A stretch of DNA of 64,000 bases from Galaxea fascicularis (Eukaryota > Cnidaria > Anthozoa > Scleractinia > Euphylliidae): NCBI GenBank assembly GCA_948470475.1, contig OX419337.1, positions 20,629,806 to 20,693,805 of the forward strand. Reading direction: 5' to 3'. The notes under the pieces are model-generated. The model worked only from the letters and a program-made list of their open reading frames with translations. It did no database searches and was not told the DNA's origin. Positions within the stretch are counted from its first letter, which is position 1, and each line of letters begins with the position of its first letter. A program made the translations under genes and the position numbers. Shown here one piece after another: positions 23,931-36,982 of this stretch.

Positions 23931-24794
23931 CTATTGAATGAGCAAACGAACGGAAGGACGGACAACGGGTGCATGATCAATGGCTTCAAACGTTTTCTCT
24001 GTGGGAAGTAAGACTAGATCAGTATATTGAAATATTTCCACGACATGAATTCGTTTTAGTGCAATGTTGGTTGAACCTTCTTACGAATCCCAGTCGGCTG
24101 GAGTGTCCAATCTCGTTTCCGAGAGCCCACGTTCCCTTGACCAGCGAAAAAACGGGGTCTCTGGAGCGTTATTGCTATTTGTCTTGAGCACCTACCCAGA
24201 CGTCCTGGCGGTTTGAGCATAATCGATCTGTCACACGAGTAGAATGGCTTGTGGTAATCAAACTGTTCCAGAGAAACAAATCGACCGGTGAGACAAGATA
24301 AAAACTGAAAAATAAATAAATAAATAACCAGCAAGCTGCACCTACAGTTGCACATTTAAGATAGACCTAAAACCAAAATGTCAGGGTTTGAGTTCAAGTA
24401 AGAATTAAGGCCTCAATTAAATTCTCGGTTGGTTGAACTTACAGCTGCATTAATCACAAACCCGATCCCAGTCCTTAATTCAGACGCTTGCATTTTGTTC
24501 TGCTTGCGCCTCATTGATAATATATACATCATAATATTCCTGGATACAGATCCGATGGATGATTCTATGCTCACAGCTTTAAATCATTTCAAGTTGCTAA
24601 GGGATTGCAGTTCACTCCTGATAACTTGAACATTCAAAAGGGAAACTAGAAAAGGTTCGAGTTAGCGAAGCATTGCTTCGAATTTGCCTCATTTAGCGGC
24701 AAGAGTACATGTTCTCTCTTCTTCTTCTTCTTTTTTTTTTTTTTTATCTTCTTATTCAATTTATTTGCGTTGTGTTTAAATTAAACCTGAAATA
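23931..24794. other. No recognisable gene
   Basis: Anonymous sequence with a short TTC/poly-T tract near 24718-24745. Segments such as GAGAGCCCACGTTCCCTTGA look repeat-derived. No reading frame here resembles a known family. Confidence 0.5.
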
Positions 24795-25180
24795 GGGCCC
24801 GTACGCACTAAGTGATTTTCCGTTCTGCCAGTACGAACGGCGTTTTTCGTCCTACCAAAATTTTGTCAAGCCGTAGCAAACTTCAGAAGCGCCGTCGTCC
24901 TGCCTCAGAGCAGGACAAGTTTTTGTCAAGCGTCAAACCTGTCAGATTTTACAATTTGCAGGCGTTAAAATGGCTGAAAATGTAAATCCACGAAATTCGA
25001 TCTCGCTTTTTAGAGTCTATACATTCAGCAGAAGCCTGCACATGTGGTTATCAAATATTTTGTTGGTGTTCTTAAGTGCGTACGCGATAACCGAAATCAG
25101 TCAAAATATGATGGAGACAAAATTTGTCGAGATTGTTGTCAGAGCCAACCAAATATTTTCAACCTAGAGCGTACGGGCCC
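24795..25180. mobile_element. MITE, family GGGCCCGTACGC, copy 1
   Basis: The terminal inverted repeats are GGGCCCGTACGC and GCGTACGGGCCC. Internal landmarks are GTCGTCCTGCCTCAGAGCAG and TTTTGTCAAGC. Both termini and landmarks recur in the copy at 46852-47169. ATA flanks both ends, a possible 3-bp target duplication. A 60-codon reading frame inside is probably not a gene. Confidence 0.8.
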
Positions 25181-25269
25181 ATAGACTAAGCCTATAAAAG
25201 TATAGAATGTGCCAGTAAATCGTAGAAAAACGTGCGCAACGACAATGTTCAAACGTCACTCAAATTTTG

Positions 25270-25450
25270 CCAAAAACTACTCTAAGGGTGCGGGGTTTTT
25301 TTTGGAAAATTCAAATCCGGATTTCTGAATCCAAAAGCGGATTTTGCGTTTTTTGGGTGAAATCCAAAAACAGGTCACGAATCCATAAAATCCACCCTCC
25401 AGGTGGATTCTTCAGATCAGCGGATTTTTTTTAGATTCACCATTTAACCT
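25270..25450. repeat. GGATTT/AAATCC-rich self-complementary repeat
   Basis: Repeated GGATTT and AAATCC hexamers (TCCGGATTTC, GCGGATTTTGCG, GGTGGATTC) make this stretch strongly self-complementary. It is probably a degenerate inverted-repeat element. Confidence 0.5.
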
Positions 25451-26132
25451 TTTTTTTTTTCTTTTTTGGGAAAGGATTCGAAAAAAGTATTTTTGACAAG
25501 CGGTTTTCCATGAAAAAAATGGTACACGACAGTTACCGTACGTGACGTTCTAACCGATCTGTCTTATTCGTGTCCGTTTAATATCACAAGGAGGTCGAGA
25601 AAAGTAGGTTTCTGTTCAAATTACGGAAAAGACTACGCGAAAAAGGTAATTTACAGAAAGTGTAAGTACCTTTCCTACAGCTGACAACTTGAGTGGAAAA
25701 ATACCGTTGATGAGTCGTCAATTCAGTGTAGTTTAGCAGGCGTGAATTTTTTGCATCACCTATTTTAATCGATCGCAAGAGCTGTTTCTTTCCTTACGGC
25801 GTATTTTCAACTAAATCAGACTCTTAGTATTCCTATTAGCAGAATATATTCACATGATATCACTATAACTGGTGTTATTCTTGTAAACAGCTGAAATGTT
25901 TGTGAGGGACAACACAAACGTGCGAGTGCGTTTTCATAGCAAATGATCCTTTTTCGGATCTTCCGTGTTTTTGGTGGTGAAGAATCCGTATGATCCGAGA
26001 TCACAAATCTTTTTTTTAAGGCGCTGCTACACAAGTGATTTTCTGCTTGCGATGGTGATGCGATTTTTCTTTAAGTTGTCGCGTCGCCAGCGCGCGGTGA
26101 AAATCGCACATGTAGCCATCCTCATGAAAGTA

Positions 26133-26502
26133 GAGAGCTTAAGAAACGACGACGGCGACGGCAACGAAAACGTCACAAAACAATAGGCTTTATGTGCAAA
26201 AACACTCGTTCTGCACGTTTGTTTTACATTTTGGTACATTTCTTTGCCGTCCTCTGTAAAACAACATCGTGAAAAAACCAAATTTTAGGTTTTCTCGAGA
26301 ACGTGAGCTCTTGACGACAAGTTTTCTTTCTCTTTCTTTGCTTTCTGACACCATTCACAGTAATTTAGACCCGGGGCAGTTCGCCAGCATTTTTCATGTT
26401 AAGCAAATTGGAATAATCGCGATAGAGTTACAAAAACGAGAATTGTATTTTGAAATGACGTTTTCGTTGCCGTCGCCGTCGTCGTTTCTTAAGCTCCCTA
26501 GT
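26133..26502. mobile_element. Complete MITE of the GTTGCCGTCG family, intergenic copy
   Basis: The terminal inverted repeats are about 35 bases: GAGCTTAAGAAACGACGACG on the left, GTCGTCGTTTCTTAAGCTC on the right. The body matches the ARS2-intron copies. TAG flanks both sides. Confidence 0.8.
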
Positions 26503-26637
26503 AATGGCGACAGCTAAAAAATCACAAAAAATAATCGCGAGAAATTCAATGAGTTGAGCTTTTCGCTACTAACCACACCATTTCACCATCGAAATCAAAG
26601 CAAAAAATCGCTCGTGCAGTCGTGGCTTTAGATTCTG

Positions 26638-26671
26638 CCCCCCCCCCCCCCCCCAAAAAAAAAAAAAAAAC
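26638..26671. repeat. Poly-C followed by poly-A run
   Basis: About 17 C followed by about 16 A. Its exact length is unreliable in assemblies. Confidence 0.85.
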
Positions 26672-27148
26672 CTAAAATAATAGTTAAAATTCTCTGACTA
26701 AACGAAAGCGAACTGAACTGCTAGAAATTCTCCGTGGTGGTCGTGGATAGCCTCCCACGCGGTCGTTTTTAGGAGAATCGTTTAAAAACGACTACGTGGG
26801 AGGTTAGGTCGTGGGCGGCATTAAATTGAAATGATTTACCAAGACTGATATGAATCATTTGCATGATCATTTAATACACTTCTACAGTGCTTTTAGTGAA
26901 ACAATATTTAATCAAATGAAAAACTTGAAAGTAAGAACTAGGTTGTTTGTTGGATATCTCTGATCAACCCATTGGTCACGCTCTGGGAGGGAAAAGCTGC
27001 TCAAGGTTGCTCGCAGCACAAAAAGCTGTTTAAACTTTGCCAAGCAACAGCTGTAAGGGCCTACCGAAGATTACGTTCTCTCTGAATCACCCGAAGGAGG
27101 GATACTTCTTGGAATCAAGATGCCATGCGGGTGTTTTTACTGCGCGAG

Positions 27149-27309
27149 TCCTCGGAGACCCAGGGACAGATAGTCAGGATGGGACGAAGATCGGGACTTG
27201 CGAAAGTTTGTAAGGCGAGCAGGACAGGGGCTCTCCTGCCCGCCTTACAAACTTTCGCAAGTTCCGATCTTCGTCCCATCCTGACTATCTGTCCCTGGGT
27301 CTCCGAGGA
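27149..27309. mobile_element. Long near-perfect hairpin (77-bp arms, 7-base loop)
   Basis: The left arm is 27149-27225, the loop 27226-27232 and the right arm 27233-27309. The arms differ at only about three positions. The outer end reads TCCTCGGAGACCCAGGGACA and its exact complement is on the other arm. A foldback MITE is most likely. A transcript would form a very long duplex, so a source of small RNA is an alternative. No clear target duplication was found. Confidence 0.85.
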
Positions 27310-29880
27310 TGGAGTCTCTTGACCCTATTTCAAACAAAATACACCATATCCATATACGTTTTAAGACCTATTTTAAACCAGCTAGAAAATCGTCTTCCTC
27401 GCTTTGTTGTAGCGCAATTAATCTTGACATCAATGCCAATGTTAAAATAACTGAACGCCATTCAAACAAATCGTAAACTCCGGGATAATATCCCCTTTTG
27501 CGATTCCTTTAAAAAAAAAAACCTAATCTCAGATCATAACGCGTCAGACACGTACCTGTTTGCAGACCAAAATGGCTTAAAATCGCACATTTTGAGGAGT
27601 TTGAAACTGAACCCGCGCGTGTAAAGATTAAATAGGAGAATGGCCACCTCTCCCTCCTCTGAAGATTCTGCATCACGCCTGTTCGAGTTTCCGTCTTTTT
27701 AACTGTTGTAGGGAAGTACATGCTACACGTTGTTGGCGGTTTTGTCATTAATTTAAGTTGATTTACTGTCTCTTTTGTGGCCGTAGCAGAGCTCGAATAT
27801 GACATCTTGGCGACGTCTCTGTAACTTGGGGTATTAATTATTCTAACAACGAAAACTAACAGCTAGGCCCTGCAATCAATACAATTAAATTCAACCGGGA
27901 GAGCCATCGCCGATACAGAGCAGAAAATCTCTGATTCGCACTGATTTCCTTACCGAGCGCTAATTTTACATAAGGAACTTGGGACGAGTGAAGTCACGTC
28001 AATTCAACTTCTACTGTTAGCAGTCAGTACAACACGTGTTTATTTTATTCCAAGCACATACCAGAAAGTCGTCTCCTCCATACTGTGCCGATAAAAGCAC
28101 GACGTTGGTGACCCATACGGTAAACATTTAACTCACTTTTGTCCCAAAGCTGTGCTTTGCAAATGTAAGGTAAAATCATTGACTAAGCTACTTCTTATTG
28201 GTCAGGTTTTCAGTTCATTTTATACACAGTGCATATGTGAGGGCTTCCGTATCTGTTACAATTTCTGGAACATTTCCACTGGTTAATTTAACATTCACAA
28301 CAAAAGACACCCATTTTGCGATCTTTAGCTCTTCTTTTCACAAAGCAAGAATATTTTCGTTTTGTTTTAAAGGATTTATATATTGTCCTATTCTTCCATT
28401 ATAGCTAGTGCTTGGGTGTCTAGCAACATCACAGTTCCTAAGGGAATGTTTCAGCAAACACGAGCTGTAACAGTCTTTTGCGTGGGAGGAAGCAATAACA
28501 GATTGAAAAGTTGTGTTAGAAAACAAGAGATGTTTTAGTTTTGGGGAAACACTTTACAGCCTAATCTAGTCGATTGTCAAATCGCCGTGATATACGACAG
28601 ACTGATAGTCTAAAAAAGGTCTTATTGTAAGAACAGTCGAATTAAGATCAGATAGTTCTTTAAGTAAATAACATTGTCAAACAAATTCAGATCACAGTTC
28701 TTGCTGTTGAAGAGAGTAATAAGGGGTTTTTCATTTTTTTTGTGTGTGTGATAAAAATACTGGTTTCTTATAGAATTAGAGGAATTCTAGTTGGTATTAA
28801 TTATACCAGGGCATCGGTCACTATAGACACGAAGAGCATTGATTGGCTTTACTTTTCCTTGGAAGGCATAATCGCTACTGTCAGTATGCGCTCGCGGAAA
28901 TGTAAACGTTATTTTGTGGTCATCGGCAATAACTCTTACAGGTTGCAAAATCTTCTGATTTCTTATTAAATCTTGCCAATGTCCGAGGGAGTTTCTTAGA
29001 AATCGGAAGAATTTGCAAGCACACGTTATTGCTACAGTGGTAATCTGTCGTTTCAAGCGCAGTATCCTTGATTTATTTTGTTAGTTATTCTGCCTCAAGC
29101 GTCGAGAATTCTGCTCAGTTTTATAAAGTTTCAAACGCGCTTATCTGTCCTTGTTGACTACTGAGTTCGGCTCGAATAAAAAAAATGCCGCCTTCGTTCT
29201 TGCGCGGCTCGGTCTTTCGCTGTTGTTTGGTTGGCTGCAAATCAAGCGGCGGTCGTTTTGTGGTGTCATTGTCGTTTTATGTAAATCTTCGTCCCCATGC
29301 AGAGCCCGCATTACGTTTGGTCAGCGTCAAATATCCGCACGCATCTGGTTATCTCTGGTTATCACTGGTTATCACTAATTCGATTAGATATGATGATTAT
29401 CTTTGATATAAGGGCTTTCGAGACGAGTCGCAACTTCTTCAGTTTTGCGGTTGTTTTGCCAATTTATCTCTGAGGAGTGTGAAACCTGCAACACTCAGTT
29501 GTTTCCACACCTTTAACTATAAATTCTAAATTGTGAATAAATCATCCCAGACCAACTGCGCGTCGTTCAACAAGAAGCGGATACTAAATGGAAGCACATA
29601 ATATAAAACCGATCAGGAATTGTATTTTTACTACTTAAATGTAGTGGCAGGAGCCCATATTTATGGGCTCCTGGTAGTGGACGATGGTTTCATGAATGAG
29701 CTCATGAACAAAAAAATACATTCCCTGTTTCACCATTGCTGCTTCCACTTTGTTCTTGGCTTATCTATTTGAATAATTAAGAATTTTGCCATTTATAGTT
29801 TTCCCAGAATTAGATCTCTTCTTTATTCAAATTTAACGAATTAAGTCCAAACAAAAGCTACCACGACAAAGAAGAGCGTG
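27310..29880. other. No recognisable gene; upstream region of PRDM14
   Basis: Several short frames exist but none resembles a known protein or has convincing splice partners. The distal end is the upstream region of PRDM14 and may hold its regulatory elements. No specific site can be supported. Confidence 0.4.
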
Positions 29881-29917
29881 ACAATCACGCCTTTGCCATG
29901 CACATGCGCATAGGCCT

Positions 29918-30044
29918 TATAAATTGGCGCGCGTGTGGCCCAGGTGCTTTCACCGCCAGCGCGTGAGTGGATATCAGTGAAAGTTAGAGACGAGTTGTGC
30001 ATTAACACACGGTATTTGACCTCCGCACTTTGAAACGTGGTCCA
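29918..30044 (+). promoter_or_regulatory. PRDM14 TATA box and untranslated first exon
   Basis: TATAAAT at 29918-29924 is followed by a GC-rich stretch and a good splice donor (GTCCAG/GTAAGT) after 30044. The matching acceptor (TTTATCTAG) at 30677 precedes the start codon at 30696. I infer a TATA promoter and a non-coding first exon of roughly 100 bases. The exact start of transcription is not visible. Confidence 0.55.
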
Positions 30045-30695
30045 GGTAAGTTCAGCCGTAACATGATAGTGACTTAAATTTCCGTTCTTTCCTGGGATTA
30101 TTTCGTCGCTTTGTATTTCCGAGAAAATGAACGGTAGAGATCTTGTTTACATGTCCGATGAAATACTCACGTATGAATTGAACCATACAAACTCATGGTT
30201 CGACCTCGCTACAGTTTGGTTCGATTAATCGTTGTGTGTTCAGAGAAGGGCTTGAATTATGCAGATAGCTCTGGCTTACGTTTCCTTTACAACTATCTTC
30301 ATTGCTTAGAAAAAGTGAGCAAGGTCACAAAATTATTACAATTTTGGCCGCGACCAAACAACATTACATTACGCACACTGGACAGCTCTAACTTGAAAGA
30401 CAAACATCACATGTACTCTTCTAGTCTTTGTCAAAAACTAAGGCGACCTTCTCGAGAATCTTGGACGAAGTATCGATGAAAATATTCAGGTTTTTTATTT
30501 ACATACAAGTTATTTTGGTTCCAAGATAATGTAGTAAAGTGGAATGCAAATAAGCTCGCGTTAACTTTAACACTGGTAAAAGTTCGTGTTTCATGGCAAT
30601 CTCCCGAGCACAGGAAAACACATAGTGTAGTATTTACATTAAATGGGCGCGTCTGTATTTGTTTTTTATTTATCTAGACTCTACTTCAAGCTAAA

Positions 30696-33600
30696 ATGCA
30701 CAAGATGGACAAGAATAGCACTGGGTTTGTTGAAAACAACGTTGTCACAACCACTTGGGAATTTAGAACCGAAGATTTAGACTTCTCGCTTTACGGCCAT
30801 TTCACTTCCACGGATGAAGATTTAGGAGTTAACCAGTGTTTCCAAGGTAGTATTTACTTTAGGTCGCTTCTGAAAAAAATTTATCTTTCATTTTGTTTAT
30901 TTAGTCTTCTTTTTTTTCCTTTGGGATTAATGCAGTCTTAAGAAGTTTATTGTTAGAAAGCTCTACTGATAGTTAGATTACATGCAGTGGTCCTTTGTCA
31001 TTAAGTGTGTTGATTTTCTTTTGTGTTTTTATGTTGTAATTACTGACATGCTGTACAATTTGCTCAGCGACATTCAAAGACAATCAACGAGCAAAATGAG
31101 ACAGAAAACGGTGCAAAACTCCGTAACGATCTATTGTAACAACGCTTGTTTTATGGAAATTTTTTGCGTTGTTCTTCTCCCACGGGAAACGCTCATAAAG
31201 CTTGCTGTCATCTTAACTAGAAACATTCTCTTGTAATATGCTTGTGTTGCTGGGGACCCGAAAATTAGAGGAGGTGATACAATTTCCGTGAATTAAGGCT
31301 TAAAGCTTTCAGCGAAACTGAGACCGCTTAAATATATTGCCTTTTAGAGACGACTGACAAGGCGTAAATATTATTCCTGCTTTTCGACCTGCGTTAGTCT
31401 GGTTAAAGAAATAACGCGATCATAGCGTCTTTTTTTTTTCTTGTGGTGCTGTTTTGATCTTCAGCGCTTATAGCACGTTTAGAGACAAGGCGTAAAAATT
31501 ATTCCCGGCTTTTTTAAACCCGCGCTATGCTGATAAAGAAATAACGCGATCATGGCGTCTCTTTTTTTTTCTTATGATGCTGTATTGATCTTCAGCCCTT
31601 CTAGCACGTTTAGAGAAAGCGTAAATTTACTTTGCGCCCTGCAGTAAGCTACAGAAGAGACAATTCGGTTTTGCTTCACACTTATTTTTCGACGTTGTTG
31701 AGTGAAATTTTGGACGTGACCGTAGAAGTAACAATGGCCACTTTGGGCGTTTCTCAGTTAATTTTTTTTTTGTTGTATCTGAAATTAATCTTATTCAAAT
31801 TTTTCAAATTCCGGATTCCTCCATGTTTTTGTTATGTTTATTTAATTTCTGGATTCTCAAGTCTGCCGTTTGAATTCGGCGGAAGATCTTGGAAAAAACT
31901 CAGGACAAACATGAAAACAAAAGTTGAGGCCTTCAAGTGATGTAGAAGCTCATTTAGCCGAGGATCATTCTGAGAAAATTTTCAGAACAATACGGCCCAA
32001 ATACAACGCGTTTCACTAATTACTAGCGGATAATGCTTTTTACACTCTTTTCTTATTATAAGAATATCGAAGCTGAAATTTGGGAAATTTTAAGAATATT
32101 TTAAAAATAAACCCAAGGCTGAGATTTGGAAAAGAGTATAATTTGAGTGGTACAAATTGGTAAATACAAATACAATTATATGTTTTTGGCTAAACCGTGT
32201 AAAATTCTTCCCTTTTCTGAAAGGCAAAACTTGGCAACTAGCGACGGCGCACGTGCGCAATGTAACGTGATTGATACCTCAATACATCCTAAAACGGAAA
32301 TGTCATACGCTGTAATCTAAGAATATGACCAAGAATATTTTCAGCCTAAAATCGGCAGAAAAATAAGAATCTTCAGCCTGGGCCGCAAGAAACAGTATTC
32401 TTATAAAATAATAATAATAATAAATAAAAAAAGATTGTAGGCATTTTCCAGTTACAAATTAGTTTTCCGGACCAATGAACTACTATTTACAAGTTTTTGA
32501 CACTGCACACGCTAAACGTTTTTCAATGATGTTTGCGAGGTGGATATCACTGCCTTATTAAGAAAAACTTGATGATCTCAAAAGCGCCCATAGAAAAAAT
32601 CCTTCAAATCACTTTTGGAAAAGAAAAGTTTTCTATATAAAAAGTTGACAAATTGAGACTTTTTAGTCGAGAGGCGTTCGAAGAAATCAACCTTGTGCCT
32701 TTTTTACAGATCACGTTTTCCAGGCCTAAGGTGTGGTATTGTCAAATTACGACAAATTTGTTGGTCGTAACACCGGCAGCGACGACAAAATATATACCAG
32801 TTAAAGCGAGACTCGGCTCAGATAAGCTATATGTAAAAATTTATGCGATATTTATTGAATCGAGATTCACGTTCGCTTAGGAGTGTACAATCAGTGCTGC
32901 GAGTGTAAAAAGAGTGTTTACATTGCAAAGTTCACTGGAAAAAAAAAGAACATTTTCTCTTCTAAAAACAATTAGTAGAACACCGAATTTCCGAATGCAT
33001 AAAATTAGTCCGAGCCTAGCAATAAATGTCACTTTTCTGGCCTTTTCAGATAAAACTTCAAATTCGCCAACAGTGCGATTCATATCTGGCCCTGCCGTCC
33101 CGTTCAAACTGGAGCTTCCTTCTAAGGTTCCTGATAATCTTCAACTCGTTGGAGCCAAACTCAGCTCAGGAACCCATTATGCTGTGTTGTGTTGTCAATC
33201 ACTCATTGCCAAGGGAACGCGGTATGGTCCATACACAGGCACGATCGTACACCCGTCTGACGTCAGTGACAGACAAGATACTGCATTCATGTGGGAGGTA
33301 ATATTTGCGTCCAAAACGTGACCATCTAACTTCTACCTACCTTATCACTAGTTCGTCCATAATACAGGGCAAAAGACTACCGGAAATGATAACCAAGGCG
33401 GAACGGTTCACTGAACGTTTATACAAATTCTCCCTACATGTGACATGTGAAATATGCGCGAACTATAGAGAAAGCAGTGTTGATATTGAGCATTACCAGT
33501 TAAAGGGTCAACTAATACAGCATTTGTGTGGTAATGCGAGTTTGTTGGCAAAATAATTTGATGCAAAATAAAACTCAAGGTTGCGAAATCATTTTGCAAT

Positions 33601-35568
33601 ACGGCTTTGAATTCCCCGACGAACAAGGGCAGGGCAGTTCTTTTGTTTGCTTCGTTTTTTCAAAGCGTTAGGGCGTTGCCATGCAAACATAAGCGACTTC
33701 AGTTCAAAAAATTTCAAGTTAAGGCTCTATATTTTTAAAGGACGTATGACAATAGATTCACCTACAGATGACATGCAAAGGGCTTATAATTCTTTTTGGG
33801 AAGCTTGCAGTCCTGGTGTTGAGTTTACCATTTAGAGGGGTTAAATCAATAGAAATAGGCCAGTACTATCATTAACTTCACCAAACCCTTTCTTTCTTTG
33901 AGGCTACTTTGCCAACACCTCAATCCCATTTGCTATATTCGCTATTTTTCAAAGTTAGAAGTTCGGATCTTATCAGCCTCTTTGGCAACTTAATCAACGT
34001 CAGTCTTTATCTTTCCAGGTATTCGGTGAGGATGGTCTCAGTCACTATATCGATGGACAAACTGAACCAGAAAACTGGATGAAATTCGTGAACTGCGCAA
34101 GACACGTCGAAGAACAGAATATGGCGTTGGTTCAAGATGGCTACCAGTTGTATTACGAGTGTTGTAAAGACATTTGTGCGGGCGACGAACTGTTGGTGTG
34201 GTATGGGAGTTGTTACTCCTTGTTAATGGGAATCCCGATTGGGCTTAACGTTTATACCTTAAAAAATGAAGTATTGCCCGACCCCGAGTTTGCAGGTACG
34301 CTAATTTGTACGCTAACGATTCACAACGACCGTGAAAATTTTCGCGCGCACTTATGTACAATGTTGTTATTTCTGGTTCGGATTTGTCTGATTAAAATCA
34401 GGGAATATTCCATGCGACTGAGCAGATAATTGTTTTATAACGAATAGCCATCAATGTTGCGTATATACCACGAATATTAGTTACACTATGCCCTCCATAT
34501 TCGGAAAGTATTATGTGTTGAATAACCGTACCCCGCCAAAACACATCTCTGGTCACGTCCCCCTCTGTAAACACTCCCACTCCCCCCCCCGCCCCACCCC
34601 TCTTCCCTGCCCCGCCACCGGGAGTAAAGTCGTATACATGTAAGCAATGAAATTTGCCTGAATTGAATTCAGAATATCGGAATTACATGTAACTTAACCC
34701 TTGTTGTGACATCCGCCCCCTGCCCATCAGAAGTCATTCGCTTAATTTTCTGCACACAATTCCAAGTGAATTTATTGGTCGGTACTGGAGTCTTTGGAAA
34801 ACCAACCGTTGTTTGCAGTTGAGTGAGTACAAGCTATATTGCTCATCGCATCGTTTTCCTTTCATTTCTTCAGGTTCGTCAGGGGATTACAAATGCGACC
34901 GGTGCGGAAAGGTTTTTGCGTACAAATACTACCGTGATCGCCATCTTAAATACACTCGCTGCATTGACAGAGGAGACCGGAAGTATCCTTGCACCGTGTG
35001 TAACCGATCGTTTGACAAGCGGGATCGACTGCGAATTCACGTGCTGCACGTCCACGAAAAACACCGTCCTCACGAGTGCACGGTGTGCGGAAAACGCTTT
35101 TCACAGTCATCTAGCCTTAACAAACACATGCGTGTGCATAGCGGAGAAAGGCCTTACAAATGTCCTCACTGCGTGAAGGCCTTTACCGCTTCTTCTATTC
35201 TGCGCACGCACATTCGCCAGCACAGCGGAGAGAAGCCATTCAAGTGCAAGCATTGTGAGCGTGCGTTCGCCTCGCACGCGGCGCATGACAGTCACGTGCG
35301 TCGCACGCACACTAAAGAGAAGCCATGTGTCTGTGAATACTGCGGAAAAGCTTTTGCGCAGTCATATGAACTGAAGTTTCATATCAACATGCACACGGGA
35401 GCCAAGCCTTACACCTGCGAGAAATGCGGAAGAGCGTTTTCAAGCCCTTCGTCACGTGATCGACACCGTGCAAATTTTGACTGTATCACGAGGAAGAATC
35501 GCGCGCCAAAAGTCATGCGCAAAACCCAGATGAACGGTCAACACGTACTTGAAGTAGAAACAGTATGA
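30696..35568 (+). CDS. PRDM14: PR-domain zinc-finger transcription factor PRDM14 (4 coding exons)
   Basis: Coding exons: 30696-30846, 33050-33297, 34019-34295, 34874-35568. Phases join to 1371 nt, 456 residues. The PR/SET-related domain spans about residues 75-205, with landmarks TRYGPYTGTIV, FMWEVFGEDGLSHYIDG, NWMKFVNCAR and ELLVWYG. The last exon carries seven zinc fingers: five C2H2 flanked by first and last fingers of C2HC type. The segments CGKVFAYKYYRDRHLKYTRC, RSFDKRDRLRIHVLHVHEKH and SSILRTHIRQHSGEKPFKCK are diagnostic of PRDM14. In vertebrates PRDM14 is a nuclear, mostly repressive regulator of pluripotency and germ cells that recruits CBFA2T proteins. The sea anemone Nematostella has several PRDM14 paralogues, one linked to neural progenitors, so which paralogue this is remains open. 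Exon 1 encodes an unconserved N-terminus of 50 residues, shorter than in vertebrates. Confidence 0.95.
31345..31615. repeat. Tandem duplication of about 133 bp in a PRDM14 intron
   Basis: Two copies share AAGAAATAACGCGATCAT, GGCGTAAA and the T-rich run before CTTCAGC. A partial third copy starts at about 31610. This is non-coding sequence between coding exons 1 and 2. Confidence 0.75.
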
Positions 35569-36578
35569 ACTGTCTACATAATTACCACCCTATGAAATAC
35601 GAATTCACGTATTTCATTCTTGTTCCTAGACTTTAGTTAATAGTTAAAGACCCAAATGTAGCCATTTAAATGAAACCTACAGTGCGTTACACCTTGGCAG
35701 CTCGAGTCCGCAGTGAGTGGTAATGGCAGCCTAAATCTTGCCAATGCAAGTAAAAGCCACCGAACATTGCTCTCCATTCTCATTTCTTTACTCGTCATCT
35801 TTACTCATTTTGCGCTTTGGGGTAAATTACAAAGCTCACCTATTAAGCGAGATCAGTTTCCTTCATTGGAAGACTTAAAATTTGATCAGCTTCTGGATTT
35901 TGAGCATTTATTTTAATTCAACCCCAAATCGTAAAAAAATGTATTTAAGTAGCGGCAATTGCCAAGAACCCCTTGATGGTGCGACTTTTTTTGTGAAATC
36001 ACAGAGAAGGAGGATTGTTTTCCTTAATGAATTTAATAGCTCTTCAACTTTGCGAAGAATTTATGTATTTTCCTCTTATGCTTGATATTTCGCCAAAATA
36101 GTTTATAAAATGTTGAATAATTGTATACAGTTGATATTCATTGGTTTATATTTATGTGGTAATGGTATTTATATTGTTTGTCAGTGAATTATATTTTGTT
36201 AAGAACCGTTTGCTGTGTTTTTTTTATTATTATTATTACAAGCCATGTTTTCTTGTTATTAGTTCGATCTTACTTCTCTTTAACCCTCGTTTAATCCTCA
36301 ATATCAACATATTTATTCTCCTTACAGGTTTCTTATGTTTCATACTTTGTATGTTACATGTAGGGAGAATTTGTGTAAACGTTAACTCAACTGATCCCTG
36401 GTGATCAGTTCCTGTATTCTCATGTCCTGTATTACCGACGAACTAGTGATATGCTAAGGAGAGGTTAGATGGTGATCGCTAGTGGGTTGTATAGGGTTAG
36501 GAAATCAGTTAAGGATTCCGAGAATATGAAACCAGTGTTTTTTTGCTGGGTGTTGCCACTTGAGACAACATCCAATAT
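35569..36578. other. PRDM14 3' flank, no other gene
   Basis: This A/T-rich sequence presumably includes the PRDM14 3' UTR. No second gene and no unambiguous poly(A) signal were identified. Confidence 0.4.
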
Positions 36579-36839
36579 GAAGCAAACAAGGTGGGTTTTC
36601 TAGTGAAATTCCTTGTCTGGAATAAAGCAATCAAATCTGTCCATAAAATGCCAGCTAGAATGGGTGAAAATGGCGGTAAAACTCGATTTTCAGCACTTTT
36701 GATGAAGCAAAGTAGGTGGGTTTTCCAGAGAAATTCCTTCTCGCCCATAAAACAACCAAATCTGTCCATAAAATGCCAGACTGGGTAAAAAGGGCTGAAA
36801 AACGCGATTTTCAGCATTTTTTTTTTCAACACTTTTGAT
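36579..36839. repeat. Tandem duplication of about 125-135 bp
   Basis: Units at 36579-36703 and 36704-36839 share AATCTGTCCATAAAATGCCA, GTGGGTTTTC and GATTTTCAGCA. It is non-coding and its origin is unknown. Confidence 0.8.
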
Positions 36840-36982
36840 TACACTGTCAACAACTGACTCATGATGGTGATCAAACGATTCCAAGACGTTGGGAGCCCGT
36901 ATGTCGGGCGGTGTTGTTGGTGAACCATCTACAAGGTCTTGTTTACTTTGAAGAGTGGAATAAGCTCCAGCTTAAGAACCTT

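Noticed and set aside
27125..27322. 65-codon frame in the long hairpin
   Set aside because: It lies wholly within a palindrome and has no family resemblance.
29151..29406. Overlapping 73-75 codon frames upstream of PRDM14
   Set aside because: No homology, no splice partner, and two frames compete for the same bases.
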